From the NCBI RefSeq assembly GCF_033807715.1, contig NC_084592.1, positions 29,212,419 to 29,276,418 on the forward strand: a DNA stretch of 64,000 nucleotides. The letters are read 5' to 3'. A model generated the notes under the pieces. The model was given only the letters and a program-made list of their open reading frames with translations. It did no database searches and was not told where the DNA came from. The DNA comes from Cololabis saira. Lineage: Eukaryota > Chordata > Actinopteri > Beloniformes > Belonidae. This document shows positions 33,329 to 45,778 of the stretch, piece by piece (position 1 is the stretch's first letter; each line of letters begins with the position of its first letter). Made by a program: the position numbers and the translations under genes.

Positions 33329-33907
33329 TTGTTTTGGTCTGATCACATCAATAAAGTTGTTGCCAAAATGGGCAGAGCTGTTGCCGTAACATGCAAATGT
33401 GCACCGTTTCTAAAGACACAGTTGTTTTGCAAAGTTGTTTGTTCATTGCTTTTGTGCCATTTGGATTACTGTTCAGTTGTTTGGTCTGCTGCATCGAGCA
33501 GTCTTCTAAAGAAACTACAAATGGCACAAAACAAGGCTGCAAGACTGGTTCTTGGTTGTTCATTGAGAACAAGTGTTGTAGAAATGCATGAACGTCTCTC
33601 CTGGCTGAGGGTTGAGGATAGGCTAACTGCTAGTGTTCTTACATATTTCCATAGCATCATTAACACTCAAATTCCTACATTTCTTTATAATAAAATAACT
33701 TACTGTTCAGACACTCATTCATACAACACTCGGAGGGCAAATAGTGGTCAGATAACATTACTCTTACCTAGGTCTGAATCTATGAGGAGGACAGTGTTTT
33801 ACAGATCAGTTACACATTGGAACAGTCTTCCAGGTGAAATCCGTGACATTAAAAGAAAGGTTAGTTTTAAACAGAAACTAAAAATGTATTTGTTGACATC
33901 ACTATAG
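33329..33907 (+). pseudogene. LINE ORF2 C-terminal part
   Basis: The open frame has SLLLCHLDYCSVVWSAAS, KLQMAQNKAARLVLG and HWNSLPGEI, typical of the region after the reverse transcriptase domain in non-LTR elements. It continues upstream without its own start. The catalytic RT core is absent, so only the C-terminal third remains. The frame itself is uninterrupted from 33260. Confidence 0.85.
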
Positions 33908-34355
33908 TTTACATGATATGTATGATGTTGTTTCTTGTTTTTATTTGTGATTTGTTATTTGTGATTCTATTTAGAATTGTATTTCTATGAATTGACTTTG
34001 TAATGTTTGAGTTTGTATGTTAACGTTTGGACCCCAGGAAGACTAGCTGTCGTTTTGGCGTCAGCTAATGGGGATCCTTTTAAATAAACAAATAAACAAA
34101 TGTGCATTTCGACCTCCTGTTTGGGCAAAATAATTAATACTGTACAGAAATATAAGCACACTGGGAAGTCCTGGGAAGTGCACATCTGCTCTCACAGTCC
34201 TGTCAGCTCCCCATTTAAGGACAGTCACTTCAGCTCCAGCAAAGACTCTGGTAAAGTGACTAATGTCCGACCATAGCAAATGCTTGTTTATGCACTGTTT
34301 CTCTTAAATCAGTTATTTGAATTGTTTTTTTTTGTTGTTTTTTTTCATGGGACAG

Positions 34356-34620
34356 GAAAGTCAGCGTGATTCTGGGGAAATTACAGAATGGGAAGCAGTT
34401 GATGTCTTGTCAGCCTCAACTATAAAATAACAGCTCTGTCAACCTCTTGAATAGCAGAGATGTTGATATTGTTCTCCTGTGTGGATCTCATTGACAAGTC
34501 TCCACACAAATATTCTCTGAAAAGCAAGAAAAAGACTTTGCCAGAACTGTGAAGAGCCTTGAGGAAGCTGAGTGGCTCTGCCCCAGTCCAGCATACAGCA
34601 GAGGCGCTATCTGTGCATAG
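34356..34620 (+). pseudogene. Older transposase paralogue, GWEAVD-like exons
   Basis: After a T-rich tract and 'gacag', the frame reads ESQRDSGEITEWEAVDVLSA. This parallels SQCDSRDVVGWEAVDALAAY of the U5 gene (27174 on). Further on, 'aaagcaagaaaaagactttg' (34520-34540) parallels the KAKKDR exon of U5 at 27410. Several stops show decay. Confidence 0.7.
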
Positions 34621-34635
34621 CAGACTTGTAATATT

Positions 34636-34638
<3 letters not shown>

Positions 34639-34672
<34 letters not shown>
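34639..34672. repeat. (TG)n microsatellite
   Basis: About 16 TG units. Confidence 0.95.
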
Positions 34673-34678
<6 letters not shown>

Positions 34679-34774
34679 ATGAATGCAGCATACAGGTTTA
34701 TGCATGTACATGTGTTTTTTCAGTACACACACATAAAGTGGATTATTTAATCTTGTCATCTATTTGCTCTATTG

Positions 34775-35460
34775 GTTCATGGTTCATGGCCAGGCTGCCC
34801 ACAGATCTGACGATGACAGGATTTCTGAGTGCATTGTCCTGAGAATCTACAAAGAGTACGCAGAGGCCAGAAATACACTGTAGGAAATGTTCGTAAAAAT
34901 TACAGTGAAAAACTGTAAAATAGCAACAGTAAAAGATCGTAAAATCACTGTAGTAGATACATTATATTACCCTAAATCAAGAAAGAGTACATAACTATAC
35001 TTTTTACTGTAATAATATGTAGAAATCACACAATTTTACTGTAAAAATATAATTTTTTGGTAAAAAAAATGGAAAATACCGTAATATCACAAGCATGTAA
35101 TTACCCTAAAATTAACTGTATTATTCTGTCTAAATTACAGATTTAGCTGATGTTTACATTTAAATTTACAGTATAAAACTGTTCAACATTATGCAAAAAC
35201 ATACTGTAATTTCTACATAAACAGGTTTACAATATACCGGTAACTGTTTTTCATAGTAATTTACCGTAAACACAACAGTTCTCAACTATAAAATTTATGC
35301 CTGAAAAGCGTACCGTAATGTCATATACATTGTTAACGTGTTTTTACGGTGAAATTCTGGCAACCACAGCTGCCAGTATTTTACCTTAAATTTCACAGGT
35401 TTTTTTTTACAGTGTAGGCCAAAGGACAACAAGCTTTTGCTATACGTAATCAATTGTCAT
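34775..35460 (+). pseudogene. Older transposase paralogue, C-terminal exon split by a MITE
   Basis: SDDDRISECIVLRIYKEYAE followed by ARN stops at the MITE (34876). It resumes in the same sense at 35417 as RPKDNKLLLYVIN. The joined reading agrees with the C-terminal region of this transposase family as I remember it. A good example of a removable insertion. Confidence 0.65.
34876..35414. mobile_element. MITE with CACTGTA ends, TSD TA
   Basis: Begins CACTGTAGG and ends TTTTACAGTG, with TA on both sides (34874-34875, 35415-35416). Rich in 'ctgtaaaa' and 'ttacagt' words in both orientations. A TA duplication suggests the Tc1/mariner group. No frame. Confidence 0.75.
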
Positions 35461-35639
35461 GACTATTGTCATATCAAACAGCTAATTTGAGTACTGCAAA
35501 GAAATACCCGACAATAGCATCCTGGTGTCCTCCTGGTGATTTCATTTGTACAGCTTCATCTGTTCGCTCACATATGAAAACATGTATTAATATGAAATCC
35601 AAACAAAATGACCGAATGAATGGATTCATTATTTTATTT

Positions 35640-36240
35640 TTCACTAGGCTGTAGGATTGGCAGAAGAGAACCAACTGTGATTTGTAACCTCAAGGTGTGC
35701 AGCTTCCTCAACAGGTTCATTTGGCAAAGGAATCCCTCCTGGAGGCACAAGGACCTGCCATCTGAGCCAGCAGCCGAGACTCAACTGTGCTGTGCTTCAA
35801 CTGTGTACACAGACAGTGGAGGACATGTGTTTGACCTTGCCCGTTGTGAGCTGGCTCTACATTTAGCCCCAGCGCATCATTCTCAGGGCTGGTCCGCAAA
35901 CCAGGTGCCACCAAAGCCAGTGTCTCTCTCTCAGGGTCCTTTTCCTGATCAAGTGCCACAAGGTCTAACGTTGTCAACCTCAGGGCGGCTTTCCTTTCTG
36001 CTAACCCCAGCAGAGCCAGCTTCTCACCAGCGGTTCCGATAATGGCGCTTGACAAAGGTAGCCGTTGAGGATCAGGAGTGAGAGATGAGAGCTGAGCCCC
36101 CCAGGAATCAGCAAACCAAAGAAAGCTATCAGTATCAATGTAAACCGTGTGATATGGCAAGGAGCAAACACAGATACAATGCTGCAGGCGAAATGGTACT
36201 GTCCTGCATCTGGACAGAACTCGCAGAGTGGAAAAGCTCA
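35640..36240 (+). other. Possible last exons of the older transposase paralogue
   Basis: A 140-codon frame (35620-36042) holds a Pro/Gln/Ser-rich segment, comparable in composition to the Pro/Gln-rich end of the U5 gene. At about 36135-36230 another frame reads YQCKPCDMARSKHRYNAAGE, a CxxC-type sequence. I do not recognise either with confidence. Position, after the ISECIVLR exon, is the main argument. Confidence 0.35.
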
Positions 36241-36823
36241 GAAAATGTGTTCAAATAATAGTATTTGCAGGTAAGCATACTTTTATCTGAGTGTCTGTGT
36301 TCCTCACCAGGAAATGTTTTTAATATTTTAACACACAAGAATAGAAATAAATTGCAAGTTGTCAAGAAATGGCAAAATATAGTTATTTGTATGAAAAAAA
36401 AATCAAGCAGACAAAAATAAAGTCCAAACTCCAAATTTGTACTGTTTGTAGACCCCTCCAAAAACCAACCAACCAACCAACCAAAACAAACCAACCAACA
36501 AACAAATAAACCCACCCAACCACAACGAAACTGTTGTGGTGTAACAGTAACACAACTACCCTGCTTGGCTAAATTAGGATTTGATTTATTGTCATTATAA
36601 ATCATCAAAAATATCAACTTTTTTAACATGATATAGATTATGTGGCTCAAAAACTTGAATATAAACTGAAGGAGCTTCTTCTTCCTGTTAATTGATTAAT
36701 AGTAGAGGAGCTGGAGGGGCCGCCCTCCTCATTTGCATAAATAGGCATAAATGCATAAGGTGAACTAAAAAGAGGAGACGAGGGAATGTAAACACAAAGA
36801 ATGCACATATAAGGAAAAGAAAA

Positions 36824-36907
<84 letters not shown>

Positions 36908-37750
36908 CTGCTTTTATTTTTAATGATGTCAGTTTTGGTCCTCCATACATCATAACCGAGAGTCTGGTCAAATTCACTGGCAAAACCAAAAGTTTAGTGG
37001 ATTGTCAGAAATACAAACGTAGATAAATCATGTTTATTGACCAGGAGGTCTCCGACAGCAGCACAACCAGCCAGTGTCCAATGCCTGGAGGTTGTAACAA
37101 ACACACTGCCCTCTTGTGGTCGTTCACACCTGTTGCTGTAGCTGACGTCCCTAAACAGCAGGGTCTTCAAGTCCAGTTCTCGTCGTCCGCTGTCCTGCGT
37201 ATTTTCAACGCTTCCTAGATCTAACACACACCTGATCCAAACGAATCAGTCATCAGCTTGTCACCAGGATGAGCATCAGTGTGGTAATGAACGATTCACT
37301 TGACAGGAAGGTGTGCGGGTAGCTCATGTAGACAAAGTAGATGTAAGGTTCGTTTATTGTATTAGCAAAGATATTTTAAGCTTTATCCACGTTTATCCAG
37401 TAATCCAGGAATAATTGAGGGTTGATGTGTCGACTGTGAAGGAGTTTTTCTCCTGTCATATCAAGTACTGTTCTCAGAGATCTTTTGCAAGGCACGGATC
37501 CACATTAAAAAACATTTCTTCAAAATAATAAACTTGTATTTGGTCTTTGTGAAATAATCAGACTCCAGTTCTAGGGTTTGTTGAAGTAAGTAGTCTGTTT
37601 CATGAGTGTGTTCAGTTAAGACAATTGTGTGTTACAGTTTGATTCGTGTTTATCTAATATTGATGAAGTTCAGCTCATATTTTACGACAGATTTATGCAG
37701 GAATAGTTCATGCATAGTTTTTTCCCCAAAGCCATAATCACCCTGAACAA
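36241..37750. other. Non-coding interval
   Basis: Contains a (CCAA)n run (about 36462-36500), a long (TA)n array, and at 37155-37300 a sequence resembling a decayed hAT MITE ('gcagggtcttcaagtccag' with 'acacacctgatccaaacgaa'). No gene is supported. Confidence 0.5.
36829..36905. repeat. (TA)n microsatellite
   Basis: About 38 TA units. Confidence 0.97.
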
Positions 37751-37769
37751 TATGTGAACCATCCTCGTT

Positions 37770-38041
37770 ACTGTCTCTTTAAACTGTGCAATACTTCTCC
37801 CGGACTCTGTGCAATATTCTACAATATTCTACAATATTCTACACATGTATATACTGTCATCTGTAAAAAAAAAAAAAAAACGATTCAAATGCACCTTAAC
37901 CTTTTTTATATTTTTTATATTACTTATATTTCTTATTGTTTGCACTACTGCTATTTATCTTGCACTGGAGAGGTGATGCTACCTCTAATCTCACAGTACC
38001 CAGGTACATTGATAATAAAGTATTCTGATTCTGATTCTGAA
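37770..38041 (+). mobile_element. Non-LTR retrotransposon 3' tail
   Basis: Ends 'gtacattgataataaagtat' followed by (TCTGAT)n-like repeats, a common end of fish non-LTR elements. An A16 run and a short triplicate 'caatattcta' lie upstream. Only the untranslated end is present. Confidence 0.6.
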
Positions 38042-38249
38042 ATCAGTTAATTCTGAGGGGTTGCCTACATCTGTATTGTTTTTGTGCCAACATTGACACA
38101 GCAACATCTACATGTATAGCACTTGTTCTACGTATGATCAGGACTAATAAGTCAAAGTCATATCTCATTAATCCTATCAAAATATAGTGTTATGACACAT
38201 TTCAGCTCTATGTTGTTGCACAAAACAAGGGCTGACACAGAGTGGTACA

Positions 38250-39022
38250 TTTTGTGATATAAATTATTTATTTACATTTACAGAAAAATGACCCCATCAA
38301 GACAACGTAGTAATAACTATTGGAAATAGAACTCAAGATACAGAAGCTGACGTCATCGTCACAACCAGAGAGCTCTTTAATAACATTGTGCCCTCTGTCA
38401 AAGGTCTCCTATAACACAAGGTGCAAGGCATCACGTGTAGCCCCCAGTCCCATCCCCCCCCGTCCCCGATTCCATCCCACCTCCCGGACTGAACACACAC
38501 ACTGCGGTTAAAGCCTGTTACCCTGCTTCGTAAGACCCCAGTTTGCCCGTTACCCCTCATCTACAGACAACGGACACCAGCTAGCCTGCCTCTACCAAAG
38601 CGCACACATCTAATAAGACGATCACACACACTCACATTCAGTGTCCTCATCGCATACCACCCTCCCCCTCCCTCAAAAAGACCTAATGATTCAGAAAAAA
38701 AGAAAATCATAATCCTCAGAAAAAGGTGCAAGCGACTCGTCGGCACCTGGAAGGTGGAAGGGGAGGTTGGCAGCGGCGGCGCCCGATGACATCGTCGTCC
38801 CAAAGTGCGAGTCTCACCGCACGCTGGTGCACCAGGTCCATCTTTTGCAATGCCACTGTCCTCTGGGGCATTTATAAGTTTAACAGTGGGAAAAACAGCG
38901 AGAGGGTGGGGGGCAGATGTTAATTTTCACAGTTGGCCTATGAGGGGGAACATCTAACGCCAACAGCGCTCCATAGCATGGACGGGGTCTCTGTCCGAGG
39001 ATGGAGGGGGAGGGGGCTGGGC
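38250..39022 (-). other. tmeff2: Putative tmeff2 3' UTR
   Basis: Follows the tmeff2 stop codon on the minus strand. An AATAAA (complement of 38267-38272) lies about 750 bases downstream of the stop and is the first good poly(A) signal. The sequence is of normal complexity with C-rich stretches and contains no recognised repeat, unlike its surroundings. Confidence 0.55.
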
Positions 39023-39119
39023 TCAGATAAGTCGAGTGGAAGCGCGCATGGTATTCTCAGAACTGAAGTGGACGTTGTTTTGCTTTTGCCGGTTGATCCT
39101 GTTGGTCCGTGGGCACTTC
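39023..39119 (-). CDS. tmeff2: tmeff2 last exon: cytoplasmic tail
   Basis: Tomoregulin-2, a single-pass membrane protein with two follistatin/Kazal modules and one EGF-like module. On the minus strand, acceptor 'ctttacag' is followed by one base completing the arginine codon, then KCPRTNRINRQKQ and a Ser-rich stretch, ending MRASTRLI and TGA at 39025-39023. The basic juxtamembrane sequence and the RASTRLI end are characteristic of TMEFF2 rather than TMEFF1, whose tail ends differently (from memory). 31 residues plus stop. Phase matches the preceding exon at 45620-45778. Confidence 0.93.
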
Positions 39120-40406
39120 CTGTAAAGAGAGAGGAAGAGAGATTAATCACAGAGCCCTCACTGAGTCTGATGCAACATGGTGATATTCTGATGTTTTATA
39201 GTACGAGCTAATGAGCCTGGGAACTGTTTTATGTTGTATCCTTTGTCTCGTCCAATTTTGTTCAATGTTCAATATTTAACAATTTAATCTCCCTAAACAC
39301 AATTTCAGGATTCATAAAAGACAGTTTGATGAACCTGGTCTTGTGAAACGGTGTCGCTGAGTTGCATGCTGGTACCATGCATCCCTGTTTCGTACAGTGG
39401 ATATAAGAAGTCTACAGATCCTTATGAGCCTGCAGGTTTTTAAAATGCAAAAATGTTAGACTTTAATGCAGTATTTCAGCAGGTAGAAATCTGGGGGGAC
39501 CAAATAAATATTTATGTGTTGGGAATATTTTAAATAGAAAATAACTTATCACTGCTTGATGACACGAAACTGAACACGCATCCCAACAAATACTTGTGCA
39601 AGCACCTTTTGCCTTTATTGCAGCATCAAGTCTTTGTGTCAGACTATCATGATCTCTCTCCAGTGCACATCACTCGTGACCCCCTTTAGCCAAATCATGC
39701 ATGTCATTTGTGGACATGTAACGCTTTAACACCATTCAAATGACACAATCATGTTTGCATAAAAATATAGGGCATCTGTTTTCTAAACGATAATTAAGTC
39801 ACTGTGCCAAGTATCTCTAATGCGTAAGAGTGCCGCATACGATCAGGATTGCAGCAAATTTGAAAACTGAAATGACGATGAGTTGAAGGAACTGCTGGCT
39901 GCTGGTGCCGAGGAGGAGGAGGGACTGTATGAGACATGGTCATCAGATAAAGCTGATGAAACACTGCAAAATACGTGTGTAAAAAAACAAAGAAAACAAA
40001 AATCAAGTGTTTAATATATTTAAATCACTTCTAAAAAAAACGAATGAATAAATGAATAACTTTAATGAGTCAATGGCCATTAATTCCCGAAGTAGCGGTG
40101 AGCGAAAGAGCTGGACATATTTTGATATGAGCAGTTCCATACGGGGAAACAGATGGTTGGTGAGTCCTGCAGCTCCTGTGAGCAGTTTGGATGTGGAGTT
40201 GGGAATCCCGCGGACAGGTGACGGGAGCACACAGCCAACTGAGAACAGAGGATGCCCATGGTTCAGAAATTGTGGCTAGCGTGGGTTTTCAGTTTTAATC
40301 CACCACCTACTGTATTCCAAAGTCATCACTAACTCCTGACCACTTTTCTTAAAACTTTTCTTAAAACGGCATTCAGACAGGCAAAGCCAATCCCTATAGT
40401 CTATAG

Positions 40407-41030
40407 CAGTGGTTCCCAAACTTTCTGTGCCCAAGGCACACCAAAGGACAAATAAAAACTTCAAGGCACACCTATTGTGCAAAATAGCCTTATAACACAT
40501 GTTATCACTAATATCATCTGTTTATCTGTTAAGTTTATCATTTACTAATGCCAAATAAGATATGACAAAGGCAACTATTCTACCCATGAAATATTTATTA
40601 AAAAAATGCTTCACAAAAATATTTAAACTTTATCAAATTGGGCTTCATCAAACACACCCATTTCAACCAGATTGGTGGTTTGCTCCGCACGAGAAAGCGC
40701 TCCATTTTCCCTCTTGTTTATGTTTTAATGTTGTGTTGACCTACTGCCTTTGATGTGTCACAGTCTAAAATTCCCACCTGCGCAACTGCGTGAACAGCGA
40801 AATGTGGGATCCTCTTTGAGGATTTTTTAAAATAGTTTTTAGATAAAGAGTTTGCCTCTGTATTATGGAATAAGTGCATTCAAAGTAGTATATAGTAAAT
40901 TAAAATAATTATTTTTGTCTAGTTGTATACTATATTGCAGTAGGCTATGGTTGTCACAAAATCCCACGGCACACTTGGACTTGCCTCAAGGCACACCAGT
41001 GTGCCTCGGCACACAGTTTGGGAACCACTG
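40407..41030. mobile_element. hAT non-autonomous element, TSD GTCTATAG
   Basis: Ends CAGTGGTTCCCAAAC and GTTTGGGAACCACTG are perfect inverted repeats. Exact 8-bp duplication at 40399-40406 and 41031-41038. Subterminal 'aaggcacacc' words occur near both ends. 624 bp, no transposase frame. Confidence 0.95.
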
Positions 41031-41959
41031 GTCTATAGTTTTCTCAACTCCTCCTTCCTCCTCTGAAATTCTGATGCAGTTCCAGCGTGAAACGACTCAC
41101 CTGGGGGGAAGTCTAAAAGTTTTGTTTCGCTCTGTTGTTTTCAGAGGACAGAAGTAAGGTCAGGACCGAATAAAGCGGTAACAATATGGTATTTTGTAAG
41201 GAAACCTCTTCGATGAGACCTTTTCCGAGATGTTACAGAATGTCGTACAAAACAGGCAAAGCACAGAGATGACCTTTTCAGCTCCCACCTGTTTGGCCTT
41301 TCCGTGAATGCGGGAATAAGCAGAAATCCTATAAAACGGAAGCAGCGGTTTCCAAAGTGTAAGAATGTTCCACCGAGAGGAAGGGCCCCCGGTCTATTTA
41401 CTCATACAGTGGTCTTCTTCCAGGCGGTACTTTTTTTGGTCGTTGCTGTTAAATGTATACATCACTACCTATCAGTAAATATCTGTGCCCCCATAAATGT
41501 GCCCAGTCTGATACATTCTCTTTCCTTCTTTTTATCATATCACTTTACAACAGGCCATTCGCTGCCTTTCGCCCCATCCTTTTCTTTTGCTTAGAGTAGC
41601 AGTTTTTTTCCTTCTCAGCCAAGACTCTTTTAAAATCTTTTATTAAATGCCATAAAGTGCTAAGGTCAGCTGGAGGCAGACAAGCTGCAGTTTATGCTAC
41701 ATATATGCACTTTTTGCTCAACGGTCGAAATGAAAGCAGCACTTTTTAATCAGAATATAGTTTCAAGTTAGTTCTCTACGATATCTATCTGGTCAGTTAA
41801 GTTGCAGAGGGGGTTGTGAATCAGTTTCAGCTCGTTCGGTGTTAATGAAATTAACACTTGCTCCAGGCAACGAGATGACCACCAAACAGGAACGCTTTTA
41901 CACTTGCATTTTTCCCTCTGCATCTCTTCCCACTGTTTTACATTTGCATGGGGTTTGTG

Positions 41960-43190
41960 CCACCGCTGGTAGCATGAGGCCCCTGGACGCTACAGAGGTT
42001 GCACAGGCTGTCCGGCTCCAGAATGGCACATATGCCAGGATGTTTGCCGGGCCTCCCAGCACAGTCTTGACAACATGGAGGAGATTGCATGATTCTCGTG
42101 GCAGTAGAAGGACATTAATCCATCAGCAGAACTAGGGCTGTTCGATTTTGCCCAAAAATACAATCTCGATTTTTTTCTCTCAAAATCCGATTTTCGATTA
42201 CGATTATTTTGTGAATTGACAAAAGACAAAGAAATGATTTCAAATATGCTGTTTTTTTATTGAACATTTGCCCCATTGGGCTTTAAGTGCAAACGTTGCT
42301 CTTATTAAACCTAAAATGAATGAATAAAGTGCAAAACTCTGTAAAATAAGTTGAAAAAAAGTTTTAAAAAATAGAATAAAATATAAAGTTTTATCTCTGA
42401 AAAAAAAAATCAGCAAATCAGCACTTGCAAACATACAGTAAGTTATATTTCCAATTAAATAAAACAAGACATTTTCTAATTAAACTAAACTGGGTCTTTG
42501 CATGCTAAATAATAATGCAACCCATGAAGGAGGTAGAGGTGTGTAATGTCAGTCATTACATTTGCTGTTCACATTTGCAAGTTTTTTGCAAGGAACACGA
42601 GCCGGTCTACGGCATCTGGCTTGAGGGATGCCCGGTGGCATGTTACAACGCCCCCTCCTACACTAAAGAGCCTCTCCGATGGGGAACTTGTCGCAGGTAT
42701 TGAGAGGTATTTCCATCAATCATTAATATGGTATCAATCATTAATATGTGTGCAGACAAGGTAAAAAAAAAAAAAAAAAAAAAAAAAGAAAAAAAAGTGA
42801 AAAATCGATTTTACGATTTTCACGTTTTAACATCGTTCTAATTACATAATTGCGATTACGATTTAAAATCGATTAATCGAACAGCCCTAAGCAGAACCAG
42901 AATTAGCCCCTTTGTGGGAGGAGGAACATGACTCTCGGCACCTCACCTGACCTAAATCCATTATAACACACCTGAGACATTACGTTTTGGTCTAGTGGAG
43001 ACCACCAGGTTGGACCACGGACTGTGCAGGAGCTCAGTGATGCCCCGGTCCAGATCTAGGAGGAGGTACCCCGGGACACTATCTGTCGTCTCATTAGCAG
43101 CAACGTTTTCAGGCATGCTTAAAGGCTCACGAGTGGTGTACAATCACACCCCTACAAACCACTCAGTACCCTTTTGAGTTGCTTTATCAA
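41960..43190 (+). pseudogene. Tc1/mariner-like transposase relic, internally deleted
   Basis: The left part reads MRPLDATEVAQAVRLQNGTY and then an HTH-like segment ending TTWRRLHDSRGSRR. The right part, beyond a MITE, has PDLNPL followed by an HT-like stretch and later RTVQELSDAPVQI and EEVPRDTICRLIS. PDLNP is the block preceding the last catalytic residue in Tc1/mariner DD34D/E enzymes. The catalytic core between is missing and stops are present. Family assignment rests on motif memory. Confidence 0.6.
42133..42889. mobile_element. hAT MITE, TSD AGCAGAAC
   Basis: Ends TAGGGCTGTTCGATT and AATCGAACAGCCCTA. Exact duplication AGCAGAAC at 42125-42132 and 42890-42897. Subterminal sequence is rich in 'cgattacgatt'-type words. 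Contains an A-rich run (42763-42790). Same end family as 56006-56651. Confidence 0.95.
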
Positions 43191-44370
43191 TATTTCAACA
43201 CAATGGGCCAGCCTGCCGCATCATTTTTCATTTTAGTTTTCGGGTCGTCTTCGATTCTGCCTTCGGTAGGGTTGATGATTTTCATTTCCATCAAACAATG
43301 TTGTGTCCTTTGATTACTAAGCCAGATCATATCAATAGATATCCAGCACGATTTCTTCCCCCTATTGAGTTCTGATGTGTTCCTTAAGTTGTTTTGCGCA
43401 TCATTATTTACAGATGTGCGTGCGTGTCCTCGGGGGGAAAGTGACGAGGCTTTCTCTCTGTGGTGAAGAAGTAGATTACCTTTTTTTCCCCTCTCCTCAA
43501 GGCTCAGGAGCCTCTGATTTCCAAATATGCACAGTATGAACACAACTGCACGAAGAGTCATTTCTCCACTCTGTTTATCTGTGGTTGAAGCATTTGTCAT
43601 GGTCTCGGGATGTAAACTTGAAAAATAAATTCCAGTGAAAGGAGTGTCAATAAACTGCTGTTCATGAAAGAGGTTCTATTGGCCATATCACATGTATGCA
43701 GATACATGACAAGCTCAGGGCTTCAAAACAACGGTCCATATTTCACAGGATGATGCCATGGTGCAGCTTCACTTTTTTTATCCACACAAGAGCAACAGAG
43801 TTAAGACAAAAACACCAGGAGTCACTTTTGCCTAAAAGGTTGTCAGCATTTCACAACATCTGTTACGCAGCAATCATCACTAAGAAAAACAAGCTTATTT
43901 TAATGCTACGAGTCAGCAAACATGCATTTCCTTTTCTTTTGAAATCCAATTTGTTTATTTCCATATGGTTTCGTCTTTTCTTTGTTTAGAAAGTGATTCA
44001 TTTTTATTAAGTCATGCTAAACAGCCCCGTTTGTCATGCTGTAGTAGCCAAATAACATTTAGATAAGTGTCACCACTCTTGTGACAAAATAAATCAATAT
44101 TAGTATAAGGATAAACCTCAGGTTGCACGATCTCATTGTAGTGCCACATCTGTTTGTAACACTTGCTTAGTTTCTCACAAATATTTACGTACCAATCCAG
44201 GTCTAAGGAAGCAAAGGTCTCTCCTCCTTTTGATTTTGCTTTTACTAGCAGTAGTTCATGTGACAAAAGTATCCAGCTTACAAAAACGTGGCAGCGACTG
44301 GATGGAACGCCAGCAGAAAACACTGCCATTTATACACTTTTTATACACATACAAAGTTAAAATTACTTAA

Positions 44371-45208
44371 AGGGGACCTATTATGAAAAACACGTTTTTT
44401 CTTGCTTTAACATATATAAAGTGGTCTCCCCTCAGCCTGCCAACTCAGAGAAGGAGGAAAGCAACCAAATTCTGCAGGGTCTGTACAGCCGCCCGGATGA
44501 GCCGTCCAGTGTGATGTGGCTTCTACGAGCCATTCAGATTCTGCGCATTTTCGTTACGTAACCAAAATGCAAACCACGCCCACAACTATAAAACCATGTA
44601 ACTGCATGCGAGCGTCCGACTATCGGATCGCACTGCGTGACATCGGACGCTCTCTGTCCATCTCCCTCCAGCCAGCTGCCACTTTATTGAGGTTTTTGTA
44701 GTGAAATGAGGAGGTATCATAGAGATAACTTCTCATTTCAACGAACTGGATCAGCCGTTCCTCATCCATGACTGTTTCCTACAGCGCTTTCAACCGGCTT
44801 TCAACGCGAGCGACAGGAAGAAGCAGTGCATCCGACATATGTTCAGCTCAAAACGTTGCACTGCGTCGCTGCGTCCAGTTAGGAAATAGAGCAATGGAAT
44901 TGATTTTGTCGCTGACGCTCATTCGCATCGCATGCAGTTAGGACACGGTAACTCCGCCGGCCGGAGCTTCCGCCATTTTTTCGTAGCGGTGTATCGCGTC
45001 ATTCAGGCAGCCAATCAGCACAGAGCCTCATTATCATAGCCCCGCCCACTCAGAATCCCTCATAGATAATGAGGTTACAGAATGGGATGATAAAGACATG
45101 GCTCAGAGGCTGAATTTCTAATTTATTTAGCAAAAACAATCAAGAGCTTGTTTTTAAGACATTCAAGGCCTGTTTAAAATAGACATTAGATGCCATAATA
45201 GGTCCCCT
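44371..45208. mobile_element. TTAA-flanked non-autonomous element (piggyBac-like)
   Basis: Ends AGGGGACCTATTATG and CATAATAGGTCCCCT form inverted repeats. TTAA lies on both sides (44367-44370, 45209-45212). TTAA targeting is typical of piggyBac, also of Kolobok. 838 bp, with no transposase; internal sequence includes 'caatcagcacagagcctcat'. Superfamily is inferred from the target only. Confidence 0.85.
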
Positions 45209-45619
45209 TTAAGTTTGTTTTTGGGGACCCTAACCCTTAAGTGGAACCCCATATTTGAAATATTGTCAGAGACTCTAAATAGCAATTTACTTGGTCGCCC
45301 CCGTGTTACTTTTAAATGCCATTTTGAAACACTTATTCCGTTTTAACTCCAAATCGCTTTGATTCACAGTCTTTTGGTCCCTAATGAAGGTTTACACTCC
45401 TTTTACAGTTTTACAGTCGACACTCTAGAGACAGGAGCCGTTCAGTACAGCTCAATGGAAATGTGGCTCAGCTGGTGACGTAAATGTGTCGGTAGTTGCG
45501 GTTACTCAAGCTCCCTGGAGTAAATCTTCAGGAAGCTCATGTAAGTCAGTCGATATGATGTCCTCTAAAGTCATGGATACGCAACTTTTTCCGTGTTTTA
45601 TTCTGGCTATGTGACTCAC

Positions 45620-45778
45620 CTGGTAATGCAGAGCACCACCACGCAGATGATGACCACCTGCAGTGCCCCGATGATTGAGGCGATGAGGACGTAGTGCAGC
45701 TTGCCAGAGCCAGGCACCACATAGAGGACGTTGTACTCTTTGATGTCGCACTTGGGGCCCCTGAAGCCTGAGTGACAG
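45620..45778 (-). CDS. tmeff2: tmeff2 exon: end of EGF domain and transmembrane segment
   Basis: Acceptor 'gatctcag', then CHSGFRGPKC, which supplies the last cysteines of the EGF-like module begun in the previous exon. Next is KEYNVLYVVPGSGKLH, and a 23-residue hydrophobic span YVLIASIIGALQVVIICVVV that ends LCITR at donor GTGAGT. This juxtamembrane and membrane sequence is the strongest evidence for tmeff2. The exon is 159 bases and joins in phase on both sides. The ectodomain faces outside; proteolytic shedding near the membrane is known for the family. Confidence 0.95.

Larger units (their letters stand above)
39120..45619 (-). other. tmeff2: tmeff2 intron (6.5 kb) with repeats
   Basis: Bounded by CTGTAAAG (acceptor) and a GTGAGT donor on the minus strand. 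Contains a hAT MITE, a mariner-like relic with a second hAT MITE, and a TTAA-flanked element, listed separately. 39370-39680 resembles a dispersed Tc1/hAT-type repeat ('gtggatataagaagtctaca', 'ccttttgcctttattgcagc'). 43190-44366 shows no recognisable feature; its short frames look random. Confidence 0.8.

Noticed and set aside
36765..36989. Tyr/Ile repeat protein
   Set aside because: Translation of an AT microsatellite; the same holds for 53367-53593 and 54294-54617.
44516..44701. Host exon inside the TTAA-flanked element
   Set aside because: Lies within a defined transposon with inverted repeats; no conserved motif.
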